8,513 bases of DNA from STD2-102 sp964414205 (GTDB lineage Bacteria > Bacillota > Clostridia > Christensenellales > CAG-917), in contig CAYPVP010000060.1 in NCBI GenBank assembly GCA_964414205.1, positions 1 through 8,513 of the forward strand, written 5' to 3'. The notes beneath the pieces were generated by a model. That model did not search any database. It had not been told where the DNA came from and saw nothing but the letters and a program-made list of their open reading frames with translations. The position numbers and the translations under genes were made by a program. This document shows, piece after piece, positions 1-6,815 of this stretch. The number at the start of each line of letters is the position of its first letter. The first letter of the stretch is position 1.

Positions 1-91
1 GGCAAATGGGCTCTTTATGCTTGTAAAAAGAATTGATGACAAATTTCTATCAAAATTTATTGCAAAAAACAAATGTAGCGAGGTGAACTAA
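1..91 (+). CDS. C-terminal end of an upstream gene (partial)
   Basis: One frame is open from the left edge (first full codon at 2) to a TAA at 89-91, giving about 29 residues ending in KNKCSEVN. The TAA overlaps the ATG of the next gene as TAATG, and that gene's ribosome binding site (GAGGTG, 80-85) lies inside this reading frame, the usual sign of translational coupling. The fragment is too short to identify. The piece GLFMLV resembles the last beta-strand of some class I SAM methyltransferases, which would suit a DUF5714 neighbour, but that is a weak guess. The coding call rests on the overlap arrangement. Confidence 0.5.
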   Translation, partial: ANGLFMLVKRIDDKFLSKFIAKNKCSEVN

Positions 92-657
92 TGGAATACA
101 AAATTTTAGATAAATATGAATTTATTAAAAAAGAATGCTTGCAAGAAAAGTCTAAAAATCCAATAGAAATAGCCAAAAGACTTATGTTTAATGACTGTAT
201 CAGCATTCACGGTCCTGAACATCATTTTCTTGATGGTGCGTCATTGTTGACGGCGTATAAAAATGCAGGAGGTATTGTTGATCTTGCCAAGGCATTGGAT
301 ATGCTTGCAGAACGGACAAAAAAGATGCCAGGTGCAATGTGTGGCTATTGGGGTGTTTGTGGTTCAACGACTTCTATTGGAGCATGTCTTTCGCTAATTC
401 ACGAAACAGGTCCATTATCCAAAGATTCATTTTATAAAGATAATATGGAATTTACGGCACAATCTATTTCAATTATGTCCAAAATTGGTGGTCCAAGGTG
501 TTGTAAGCGAAATGCTTTTATTTCCATTTCAAATGCAGTAAAGTTCATAAAAGAAAAGTATGGAGTTGTCATGGAAATCAATCAAATTAAGTGTGACTTT
601 TCATCTCGAAATGAGCAATGTATAAAAGAAAAATGCCCGTTTTTCAATAAAAATTGA
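91..657 (+). CDS. DUF5714 family cysteine-rich protein
   Basis: A 188-residue protein that I recognise as DUF5714, a family of unknown function in anaerobic bacteria and archaea. Hallmarks in order: a Cys/His cluster (C36, H40, then H44-H45 in GPEHHFLDGA), CGYWGVCG at 84-91 with another Cys at 99, GGPRCCKR at 133-140 with adjacent Cys137-138, and a C-terminal C168, C177, C182 set ending CPF. Eleven or more conserved-looking Cys/His residues suggest a metal or Fe-S site. There is no signal peptide or membrane segment, so it is probably cytoplasmic. The start is set by GAGGTG five bases upstream and by the TAATG overlap with the preceding gene. It ends in tandem stops (TGATGA) and is the only plus-strand gene seen, convergent with the sugar operons. 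The biochemical role is unknown. Confidence 0.88.
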   Translation: MEYKILDKYEFIKKECLQEKSKNPIEIAKRLMFNDCISIHGPEHHFLDGASLLTAYKNAGGIVDLAKALDMLAERTKKMPGAMCGYWGVCGSTTSIGACLSLIHETGPLSKDSFYKDNMEFTAQSISIMSKIGGPRCCKRNAFISISNAVKFIKEKYGVVMEINQIKCDFSSRNEQCIKEKCPFFNKN

Positions 658-781
658 TGAATAATGAAGTGAATCAACATTTAAAAAAATTTAAACCATG
701 CAAAAAGATAAATGTCAGAAAGCAAAAAAAATTGCTTATGTTTTAGATTTAACATTTTGTTTTGAACCAGCCAAAACCAAA

Positions 782-994
782 TCAAAAACATAAAATTTTT
801 ATAAATTTTTTATAATTCTTTTGTGCTATTCCAATGTTGATGTCGTCATTCCAAGAAATGAAATCACCACGTCTGACAGCACAAAACAATGCAATAGCAA
901 TCAAACAATTTCTAAACCTATGTTGGTCAAGAATTTTGCAGATTGTGACAAACTTGATAAATTGGCAATTTAGCAAATTGTGTAAATTGTTCAA
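782..994 (-). pseudogene. Truncated LicD-type phosphotransferase remnant
   Basis: A 70-codon reading frame starting at TTG (994) encodes a recognisable piece of the LicD nucleotidyltransferase-fold family. Its LIAIALFCAVRRGDFI followed by WNDDINIGIAQKNYKKF aligns by eye with the family core (roughly GTLLGAVRHxGFIPWDDDIDIGMPRxDYEKF). LicD enzymes transfer phosphocholine or related groups from CDP carriers onto surface glycans. The frame stops (TGA at 784-782) right after this core, so most of the usual protein of about 250 residues or more is missing, and I find no continuation in the other frames towards 660. The Pro of IPWDDD and two of its Asp positions are changed (ISWNDDIN), which suggests decay. 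An AGGA sits about ten bases before the TTG. It lies 58 bp downstream of rmlB on the same strand. It could still be expressed as a short peptide, but a working transferase is very unlikely. Confidence 0.72.
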
Positions 995-1052
995 ACAATT
1001 TTAATTTTTCCTGTCGAAATTGAACGGTTCAAAATCTTTTTTTTAGCACTGA

Positions 1053-2072
1053 CTAGCGATTTTCATACATTTGCTTGAAATAGTTTTTATATTCGCCACT
1101 GATGATGTCTTGCCACCATTTTTTGTTGCTTAGATACCAATCGATGGTTTTTTCAATGCCGTCAGCAAACTTTGTTTCAGGCAACCAGCCAAGTTCAGTG
1201 TAAATTTTTGTTGGGTCGATTGCGTAACGCAAATCGTGTCCTTTTCTGTCACCAACATAGGTGATGAGCGATTCTGGCTTGTCAAGTTTTTTCAAAATCA
1301 GTTTTACAATGTCGATGTTTGTCATTTCGTTGTGACCACCAACATTGTAGACTTCTCCAATTTTGCCATTGTGCAAAATCAAATCGATTGCTTTGCAATG
1401 GTCTTCAACATAGAGCCAATCTCTAACATTTTTGCCGTCGCCATAGACAGGCAGGTTTTCATTTGCCAAAGCACGAGCAATCATCAAAGGAATGAGTTTT
1501 TCAGGAAAATGAAATGGTCCATAGTTGTTGGAACATCTTGAAATTGTGGCAGGGAAGCCATAGGTTCTGATGTAGGCTTGAACAAGCAAATCAGCACTTG
1601 CTTTTGATGCGCTGTATGGACTTGAAGTGTGAATTGGTGTTGTTTCCGTAAACATCATCTCAGGCTTGTCAAGAGGCAAATCGCCATACACTTCATCTGT
1701 TGAAACTTGGTGATAGCGTTTCACTGCAAACTTTTTTGAAGCGTCCATAAGCGTTTGAGTTCCCAAAATGTTTGTCACCAAAAAAATTTCAGGGTTTTCA
1801 ATGCTTCTGTCCACGTGGCTTTCGGCAGCGAAGTTGACAACCATGTCGAAGTTTTCTTTTTCAAACAAATTGCAAACCGTTTCTTTGTCTGCGATGTCAC
1901 CTTTGACAAATTTGAAATTTTCATTTTGCAAAGCGTCTTCAAGTGTAGACAAGTTGCCTGCATATGTCAGATTGTCAAGACACACAATTTCGTAGTCTGA
2001 ATGCTTTTTGAGCATATAATAAATAAAATTTGAGCCAATAAAACCTGCTCCACCTGTAACTAAAACTTTCAT
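1053..2072 (-). CDS. rmlB: dTDP-glucose 4,6-dehydratase RmlB
   Basis: A 339-residue short-chain dehydrogenase/reductase-type enzyme that converts dTDP-glucose to dTDP-4-dehydro-6-deoxyglucose with bound NAD+, in the cytoplasm. Visible motifs: GGAGFIG at 7-13 (Rossmann NAD-binding turn), AAESHVDRS at 82-90, STDEVYG at 124-130 (Thr125, Asp126 and Glu127 are the expected catalytic set), YSASK at 153-157 (Tyr and Lys of the SDR triad), RCSNNYGP at 179-186 and GDGKNVRDWLYV at 211-222. Length and motifs are those of a complete enzyme. The start has AAGGAAG seven bases upstream. It is the last gene of the vioA-rmlA-rmlB series, separated from rmlA by 162 bp, so it may have its own promoter, although I see no convincing one. 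It supplies the 4-keto sugar for the aminotransferase. Confidence 0.97.
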   Translation of the reverse strand: MKVLVTGGAGFIGSNFIYYMLKKHSDYEIVCLDNLTYAGNLSTLEDALQNENFKFVKGDIADKETVCNLFEKENFDMVVNFAAESHVDRSIENPEIFLVTNILGTQTLMDASKKFAVKRYHQVSTDEVYGDLPLDKPEMMFTETTPIHTSSPYSASKASADLLVQAYIRTYGFPATISRCSNNYGPFHFPEKLIPLMIARALANENLPVYGDGKNVRDWLYVEDHCKAIDLILHNGKIGEVYNVGGHNEMTNIDIVKLILKKLDKPESLITYVGDRKGHDLRYAIDPTKIYTELGWLPETKFADGIEKTIDWYLSNKKWWQDIISGEYKNYFKQMYENR

Positions 2073-2234
2073 TTTATTTCTTCCTTATTTTTGCTGAATA
2101 CAAGGTAAGTCTTGTTCAAAGCATTTTTTACAAACTGTTAAAATTTGTTTTCTACTTGTTTTAATATGCAAATTTTTTTAACAAGAGCAAATTGACATAT
2201 TGATTAAACATAAACATTATTACACAAGAAATTA
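2073..2234 (-). other. Gap between rmlA and rmlB
   Basis: 162 bp between two genes of the same operon direction, unusually long beside the 10-bp vioA-rmlA junction. It is AT-rich. The best minus-strand promoter-like match is TTGCTC, 18 bases, TATTAA, which is poor. I see no hairpin plus T-run terminator and no small gene. It may be a weak internal promoter region or the scar of a lost gene. Confidence 0.3.
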
Positions 2235-3107
2235 TTATCTGTTTTCTTTTGCAACAGAGATGATATATTGACCATATTCAGTCATTTTTAGTTGCTTGCC
2301 TAGTTTCAAAAGTTGGTCGGCATCAATAAAACCACGATTGAAAGCAATTTCTTCGATGCAAGCAATATAGTAGCCTTGTCGTGATTGAACAGCCTCAACA
2401 AATTCGGCTGCCTTCAACATTCCTTTTGGAGTTCCAGTGTCAAGCCAAGCCATTCCTCTGCCAAGAGTTTGAACTTTCAATTTGCCACGTTTTAGATATT
2501 CATTGTTGATTGCAGTGATTTCTATTTCTCCTCTTTCAGATGGTTGAACATTTTTTGCAATTTCAACAACATTGTTGTCATACATATAAAGACCTGGTAC
2601 GGCATAGTTAGATTTTGGCACGCTAGGTTTTTCTTCAATGGAAAGAACGTTTCCATTTTTGTCAAATTCGACAACGCCAAAACTTCTTGCATCTTTGACA
2701 GGATAGCCAAAAACGCATGCACCAGTTTCAATTTTTTTGGCTTCGTGCAAATAGTTTGTCAAACGGTCACCATAGAAAACATTGTCGCCCAAAATCAAAC
2801 ATACACTGTCATCACCAATAAATTTTTCGCCAATGATGAAGGCTTCGGCAAGTCCTTTTGGTTCATCTTGTACAGCATATTCAATTTTTAGACCAAGTTC
2901 TGTGCCGTTGCCCAAAAGTTGTTGATACAAAGGAGTGTCGTTTGGTGTGGAAATAATCAAAATTTCTCTAATTTTGGCAAGCATCAAAACAGACAATGGA
3001 TAATATATCATTGGTTTGTCGTAGAGTGGAAGCAACTGTTTTGAAACAACTTTTGTCATTGGATAGAGTCGTGTGCCTTTTCCACCAGCAAGAATAATAC
3101 CTTTCAT
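2235..3107 (-). CDS. rmlA: Glucose-1-phosphate thymidylyltransferase RmlA
   Basis: A 290-residue enzyme that makes dTDP-glucose from dTTP and glucose-1-phosphate, the entry step of dTDP-sugar synthesis. It carries the nucleotidyltransferase signature GGKGTRLYPMT at 8-18, SKQLLP at 22-27, QDEPKGLAEAF at 80-90, GDN at 107-109 (metal-binding Asp108), EEKP at 158-161 and WLDTGT at 221-226. The length is exactly that of the usual short RmlA. I place the start at 3107 because MKGIILAGGKG is the family N-terminus and TAAGGAGAAAATT immediately precedes it. In-frame codons further upstream (to 3131) would overlap the preceding gene and add a non-homologous tail. The gap to the upstream aminotransferase is 10 bp, and that gene's stop codon forms the beginning of this gene's Shine-Dalgarno sequence, so the two are surely co-transcribed. 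Confidence 0.97.
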   Translation of the reverse strand: MKGIILAGGKGTRLYPMTKVVSKQLLPLYDKPMIYYPLSVLMLAKIREILIISTPNDTPLYQQLLGNGTELGLKIEYAVQDEPKGLAEAFIIGEKFIGDDSVCLILGDNVFYGDRLTNYLHEAKKIETGACVFGYPVKDARSFGVVEFDKNGNVLSIEEKPSVPKSNYAVPGLYMYDNNVVEIAKNVQPSERGEIEITAINNEYLKRGKLKVQTLGRGMAWLDTGTPKGMLKAAEFVEAVQSRQGYYIACIEEIAFNRGFIDADQLLKLGKQLKMTEYGQYIISVAKENR

Positions 3108-3120
3108 AATTTTCTCCTTA
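3108..3120 (-). promoter_or_regulatory. Ribosome binding site that fixes the RmlA start
   Basis: On the minus strand this reads TAAGGAGAAAATT before the ATG at 3107. The TAA is the stop of the upstream aminotransferase (3120-3118), so stop codon and Shine-Dalgarno are merged. This supports translational coupling and the shorter RmlA start. Confidence 0.85.
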
Positions 3121-4218
3121 TTTTTTTGCAATCAGCACATCAACAATGTGTTTGACATTGTCAATAGATAGGTCAGCAAACATAGGCAAACAAAGTATAT
3201 TTTTTGAAACTTTTGACGCAATCGGTGTTTTACCGTTGAATTTGTCACGATAAACATCAAATTCGTTGGTTAGTGGATAAAAATATTTTCTTGCAAAAAT
3301 GTTGTGTTTTTCAAGCAACCCCGCAACTTCGTCTCGATTTAGACCATAGACAGATTGGTCAATCAAAATAGGATAGTAGGCATAGTTGCGCACAATGGAG
3401 TCTGGCAATGTCAAAAATTTGATGCCTTTGACACCTGCAAGCAAGTTGTCATAGCAATCAGAAATGAGTTTTCTTTTTGCAATTTCTTCTTGATTATGTC
3501 GCAAATTGCAAAGCCCCATTGCCGATTGAAATTCATTCATTTTTGCGTTGATGCCACAAACTTCAACTTGCTCTCCGTTCAAACCAAAGTTGCGATATTG
3601 CATGATTTTTTGTTTCAATGTTTCATCATTGAATGACAAACAGCCCCCTTCAATAGTGTTGAAAACTTTTGTTGCATGAAAACTGAACATTGAAATGTCG
3701 CCAAAAGTTGAAACATTTTTCCCTTTGTATGAAACGCCAAATGCGTGTGCTGAATCATAGATTACTTTTAAATTATGCTTTTTTGCAATTCTTTCAATTT
3801 TTTCAACATCACAAACTGCACCATAGACATGAACAGGAACAATGGCACAAGTTTGGTCTGTGACAAGTGCTTCAATTTTGTCTGCATCAATGGTGTAGTC
3901 AAATTCATTGATGTCACAAAAAACAGGAGTCAAGCCACAATCAACAATGGCGTTTGTGGTTGATGCAAAAGTGAAAGGTGTTGTGATGACTTCACCTTTC
4001 AAACCAAGCGATTTCAAAGCGACCATCAATGCAAGATGACCGTTTGTGAACAATTCTACATTTGAAACATTGAGATGTTGTTGCAAATTGCTTTGAAGTT
4101 TGTTGTGCAAATTTCCGCAATTTGTGAGCCATTTTGAGTCCCACAATTCTTTGATTTCTTCAATATATTCTTCATATGGTGGCATCGAAGATTGAGTCAC
4201 CAAAATTTTTTCTTCCAT
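3118..4218 (-). CDS. DegT/DnrJ/EryC1-family sugar aminotransferase, VioA-like
   Basis: A 366-residue PLP-dependent sugar aminotransferase, probably converting dTDP-4-dehydro-6-deoxyglucose to dTDP-4-amino-4,6-dideoxyglucose (dTDP-viosamine) with glutamate as donor. Family features: WDSKWLTNCG near 26-35, TNGHLAL at 58-64, TPFTFAST at 80-87, PVHVYG at 128-133, YDSAHAFG at 154-161 (Asp155 contacts the PLP ring nitrogen) and SFHATKVFNTIEGG at 179-192 (Lys184 is the Schiff-base lysine). The N-terminal VTQSSMPPYEEY and WDSKWLTN are closest, from memory, to VioA of E. coli O7. A 3-aminotransferase (FdtB/QdtB type) is the main alternative, but no 3,4-ketoisomerase is present. The start at 4218 follows AGGGGA (4228-4223) and gives the family N-terminus; earlier in-frame codons run through a palindrome. 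It is first in the operon with rmlA and rmlB, consistent with a shared pathway. Confidence 0.88.
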   Translation of the reverse strand: MEEKILVTQSSMPPYEEYIEEIKELWDSKWLTNCGNLHNKLQSNLQQHLNVSNVELFTNGHLALMVALKSLGLKGEVITTPFTFASTTNAIVDCGLTPVFCDINEFDYTIDADKIEALVTDQTCAIVPVHVYGAVCDVEKIERIAKKHNLKVIYDSAHAFGVSYKGKNVSTFGDISMFSFHATKVFNTIEGGCLSFNDETLKQKIMQYRNFGLNGEQVEVCGINAKMNEFQSAMGLCNLRHNQEEIAKRKLISDCYDNLLAGVKGIKFLTLPDSIVRNYAYYPILIDQSVYGLNRDEVAGLLEKHNIFARKYFYPLTNEFDVYRDKFNGKTPIASKVSKNILCLPMFADLSIDNVKHIVDVLIAKK

Positions 4219-4232
4219 ACTGTCCCCTAAAT

Positions 4233-4258
4233 AAAAAAGTGATAGAATTTCTATCACT
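4233..4258 (-). repeat. Palindrome plus T-run between promoter and vioA (module copy 1)
   Basis: A perfect 21-bp palindrome with arms AGTGATAGA (4238-4246) and TCTATCACT (4250-4258), followed on the minus strand by six T residues (4238-4233). It begins two bases after the -10 box and ends 19 bp before the vioA ATG. The same structure recurs at 7092-7119 with a matched change in both arms. It could be a DNA operator spanning the transcription start, a terminator/attenuator, or a 5' mRNA hairpin. Confidence 0.75.
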
Positions 4259-4259
4259 A

Positions 4260-4288
4260 ATTATATCACTTATAAATGATTTATTCAA
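4260..4288 (-). promoter_or_regulatory. Promoter of the vioA-rmlA-rmlB operon
   Basis: On the minus strand there is TTGAAT (4288-4283), a 17-bp spacer, then TATAAT (4265-4260) preceded by TGA, giving an extended -10 TGnTATAAT. This is a near-consensus housekeeping sigma promoter. The same boxes at the same spacing occur at 7121-7149 with a different spacer sequence, which supports real function. Expected transcription start is around 4254-4252, inside the adjoining palindrome, about 35 bp before the vioA ATG. Confidence 0.8.
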
Positions 4289-4376
4289 CATTTAACATCA
4301 GATTGAACAGTTCTAAAAATTCAGGCACAAATTTTTGTGGGCATAATGTTGCTGAAACAATGGAAGAATAAAAAAT

Positions 4377-5723
4377 TTAGATTTCAATCAGTTTTTTGTT
4401 GTAGAAATTTTCAATTATTGCTGAAATCTCCAAACTTGTTTCGCTGTCTATAAAATTATTTTTTTCATTGCCACATTCAATCGCCTTTGCAAAAGCCACA
4501 ATTTCATATCTGATTCCTTCGCCGTCGAGTTGATAGAAATATCGTTTGTTGTTGTTTTGATTTTCAAAACGCACTTCAAAATAGTCAGTTTTCCACCATG
4601 GTGCTGGCACATAGATGTAGCCTTCTGTCCCTGAAATTATCAACGAGCCTTCTGATTTGATGCCATTTCCAACTTTGATTGAGGCAACTGCATTTTGAAA
4701 AACAAAGTCAATTTTGCTGAATTTGTCAAAAGTTTTTTCCTTGTCCCAAAATTTTGAAATCAACGAAGTTGAAACATAGTTTGTTCCAAGCAGTTGAAAA
4801 ACAGGCAACAAAGCAGTTGGACCCCAATCGCAAATGCTGTTCCAATTTATGTCATCGTTTTCAACTGTATCTTTCTGCGTAAAATTTTTTAGGCTTGTGC
4901 AAGTGGATTCAACTGACACAACATCGCCAATCGTTCCACTTTTAATCATCAGTCGAAGTCTTGAATATGCCGTTGAATATGCAGTTTTGATTCCTTCAAA
5001 AAGAATGCAATGATTTTGTTTTGCAAGTTCCATCAGTTGTTTACATTCGCTTTTTTTCAAAGCAATTGGAGATTCACAAATGACATGTTTTTTGTTTTCC
5101 AAAGCAAGTTTTGCTTGCTGAAAATGTAGTTCTGGTCTGGAATTGATGTAAATTGCATCAACCTTGTCAAACAATTCCAAAATATTGTTGGTGAAAAATT
5201 GAACATTTTCAAAATCAGTTTTCAAATTTTTTGTATCTTTTGCACAAACGCCAACAAGTTCAACACCATTGACAAACTGACATTCTTTTGCAAATTTTTG
5301 AGCAACCGATGAATTTCCTATGATGCCAATTTTTGTTTTTCTTTTTTCACTTCTAATTTCAGAACTAGAAATGCCTTCGGTTCGTGGCAAATAAACAACA
5401 TTGCAAAATTCATTCAAATAGTCAAATTTTCCTTTCCAATCAGAACCAACGGTGAAAATGTCAATGCCATATTTTTGAATGTCATCAATTTTTTGCCCCA
5501 CATATTCTTCAACGATGATTTCATCAGCAATACCAGTTGATTTGACTGCCTCAATTCGCTCTACAAGTGATTGTTGAACATTGATTTTTCCACGAGTTTT
5601 GTCAAAATCATCTGCTGTGATTCCAACAATAAGATAGTCTCCAAGTGCTTTTGCTCTTTTCAACAATCGAATGTGTCCTTCGTGCAACAAATCATATGTC
5701 CCATAGGTTATAACTTTTGTCAT
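4377..5723 (-). CDS. Fusion: TagD-like cytidylyltransferase + Gfo/Idh/MocA oxidoreductase
   Basis: A 448-residue two-domain protein. Residues 1 to about 128 match glycerol-3-phosphate cytidylyltransferase (TagD): TYGTYDLLHEGHIRLL at 6-21 with the HxGH-type catalytic motif (H14, H17), VGSDWKGKFDYL at 92-103 and RTEGISSSE at 114-122. Residues from about 130 match the Gfo/Idh/MocA family: Rossmann turn KIGIIGNSSVAQKF at 131-144, then HVICESPIAL at 213-222 where the family normally has EKP. The lysine of EKP is Ser218 here. The C-terminal alpha/beta domain includes CDWGPTALLPV at 298-308. By analogy with Bcs1-type (TarI-TarJ) fusions, the reductase half may shape a polyol phosphate that the first half activates with CTP. 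The actual substrate is unknown. It starts 18 bp after the class V aminotransferase, behind GGGGAG with short spacing. It is cytoplasmic, with no signal or membrane segment. Confidence 0.88.
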   Translation of the reverse strand: MTKVITYGTYDLLHEGHIRLLKRAKALGDYLIVGITADDFDKTRGKINVQQSLVERIEAVKSTGIADEIIVEEYVGQKIDDIQKYGIDIFTVGSDWKGKFDYLNEFCNVVYLPRTEGISSSEIRSEKRKTKIGIIGNSSVAQKFAKECQFVNGVELVGVCAKDTKNLKTDFENVQFFTNNILELFDKVDAIYINSRPELHFQQAKLALENKKHVICESPIALKKSECKQLMELAKQNHCILFEGIKTAYSTAYSRLRLMIKSGTIGDVVSVESTCTSLKNFTQKDTVENDDINWNSICDWGPTALLPVFQLLGTNYVSTSLISKFWDKEKTFDKFSKIDFVFQNAVASIKVGNGIKSEGSLIISGTEGYIYVPAPWWKTDYFEVRFENQNNNKRYFYQLDGEGIRYEIVAFAKAIECGNEKNNFIDSETSLEISAIIENFYNKKLIEI

Positions 5724-5741
5724 GCTCTCCCCATAATAAAA

Positions 5742-6815
5742 CTAGATTATATTTCTTCTATGCAAGTCTTTGAATGCTTCAATCAAAGTGTCGTTGTCTT
5801 TTGTGGTGAGGTTTCCAATGTGTCCAACTCGAAACAAAACATCTTTCAGTTCGCCACCATTTGGGCAAATCCAAATGCCATATTCATCTTTCAAAATTGT
5901 GAAAATGTCTGTTGCCGAAGCAGTCAATGGTTTCAAAGGTGTGACAGCATTAGAAAGACTGTTTGACACAATTTCAAAAGGAAAATCTTTGATTTTTTTT
6001 CTGAAATCATCAGCAATCGCCTTGATTTTTGCTGTTTCAGTGTCAATGCCTCCGTCGTTTTTGATTTGATTGAGTCGAGCATTGATTTGCAACAAAATTC
6101 CAACTGCTGGTGTGAAAGGGGTTTGTCCTCTTTCTTGATTTTTCAATGCAGATTTCAAATCTAGATATAACGAGTGTGGATTGTTGTTTTCGACTTTTTC
6201 AACTGCTTTTTGGCTCAAAACAATGATTGAAATTCCAGGAGGGCAGGCAAGTGCTTTTTGCGAACCTGTGATTAAAACATCAATTCCACATTCGTGCATA
6301 TTTATTTCGTCAGCCAAAAACGAACTTATTGCATCAACAATGAAAAACAAGTTGTTTCGTTTGCAAAAATCTGACATAAGTTTCAAATCATAATGAACAC
6401 CTGTTGATGTTTCGTGAACATTGACGACAAATGCAGTGAAACCTTTGTTTTCAAATGGCAACAAATCACTTGCAGTCAAAGTTTTTCCAATTTCCAAATC
6501 TATTGTTTGACATTCAATTTGATGAATGATGCAAATCTCGACAAATCTTTTTGAAAAACTACCACCGTTTACAATCAAAACCTTGTCTTTTTGTGCAAGT
6601 GTGTTGATGATTGACGCTTCCATAGAAAGAGTCCCTGAACCTGTCATAAAAACAACTTTTGAACTGTCTGATGCTTTGGAAAACTCTTTCATCAATTTTT
6701 CACTGTCTAGCATGACTTGTGAAAATTCGCTTGTTCTAAAATATGGAACTTGGTTTTTTCCAATGTTTAAAGTCATTTCATTTGATTGAACAGGACCTAC
6801 TGTAAAATTCAACAT
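5742..6815 (-). CDS. Class V PLP-dependent aminotransferase (AGAT/AEPT-like)
   Basis: A 357-residue fold-type I aminotransferase of class V, the family of alanine-glyoxylate, serine-pyruvate and 2-aminoethylphosphonate transaminases. Visible motifs: N-terminal FTVGPVQ at 4-10, FRTSEF at 26-31, GSGTLSMEA at 59-67 (PLP phosphate cup), NGGSFSKR at 83-90, HETSTGV at 134-140, VDAISSFLAD at 160-169 (Asp161), TGSQKALACPPG at 183-194 (Lys187 Schiff base) and FRVGHIG at 328-334 (substrate-carboxylate Arg329). The start has GAAGGGA upstream (6827-6821). It is tightly linked to the TagD/Gfo fusion downstream, so its product or substrate is probably part of a CDP-linked compound. PhnW-type activity is possible, but no PEP mutase or phosphonopyruvate decarboxylase is in view, so I do not assign it. 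A palindromic promoter module lies 281 bp upstream. Confidence 0.9.
   Translation of the reverse strand: MLNFTVGPVQSNEMTLNIGKNQVPYFRTSEFSQVMLDSEKLMKEFSKASDSSKVVFMTGSGTLSMEASIINTLAQKDKVLIVNGGSFSKRFVEICIIHQIECQTIDLEIGKTLTASDLLPFENKGFTAFVVNVHETSTGVHYDLKLMSDFCKRNNLFFIVDAISSFLADEINMHECGIDVLITGSQKALACPPGISIIVLSQKAVEKVENNNPHSLYLDLKSALKNQERGQTPFTPAVGILLQINARLNQIKNDGGIDTETAKIKAIADDFRKKIKDFPFEIVSNSLSNAVTPLKPLTASATDIFTILKDEYGIWICPNGGELKDVLFRVGHIGNLTTKDNDTLIEAFKDLHRRNII

Noticed and set aside
661..781. Further LicD coding remnants in other frames downstream of 782
   Set aside because: All three minus-strand frames were read and none gives a convincing LicD continuation.
1020..1032. Palindrome TTGAAC-G-GTTCAA followed on the plus strand by AAAATC and eight T residues, as a terminator for the plus-strand gene
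   Set aside because: The centre is one base so the top of the stem cannot pair in RNA, the T-run is separated by several bases, and it lies more than 360 bp after the DUF5714 gene.
2192..2220. Plus-strand promoter TTGACA, 17 bp, CATTAT between rmlA and rmlB
   Set aside because: It would transcribe antisense into rmlA with no plus-strand gene downstream. The -10 is a partial match, and such matches are frequent in DNA this AT-rich.
4326..4339. CACAAA-TT-TTTGTG inverted repeat downstream of the TagD/Gfo fusion as its terminator
   Set aside because: The loop is too small, the stem is weak and A/T-rich, and the T-run is several bases away. At best a poor terminator.
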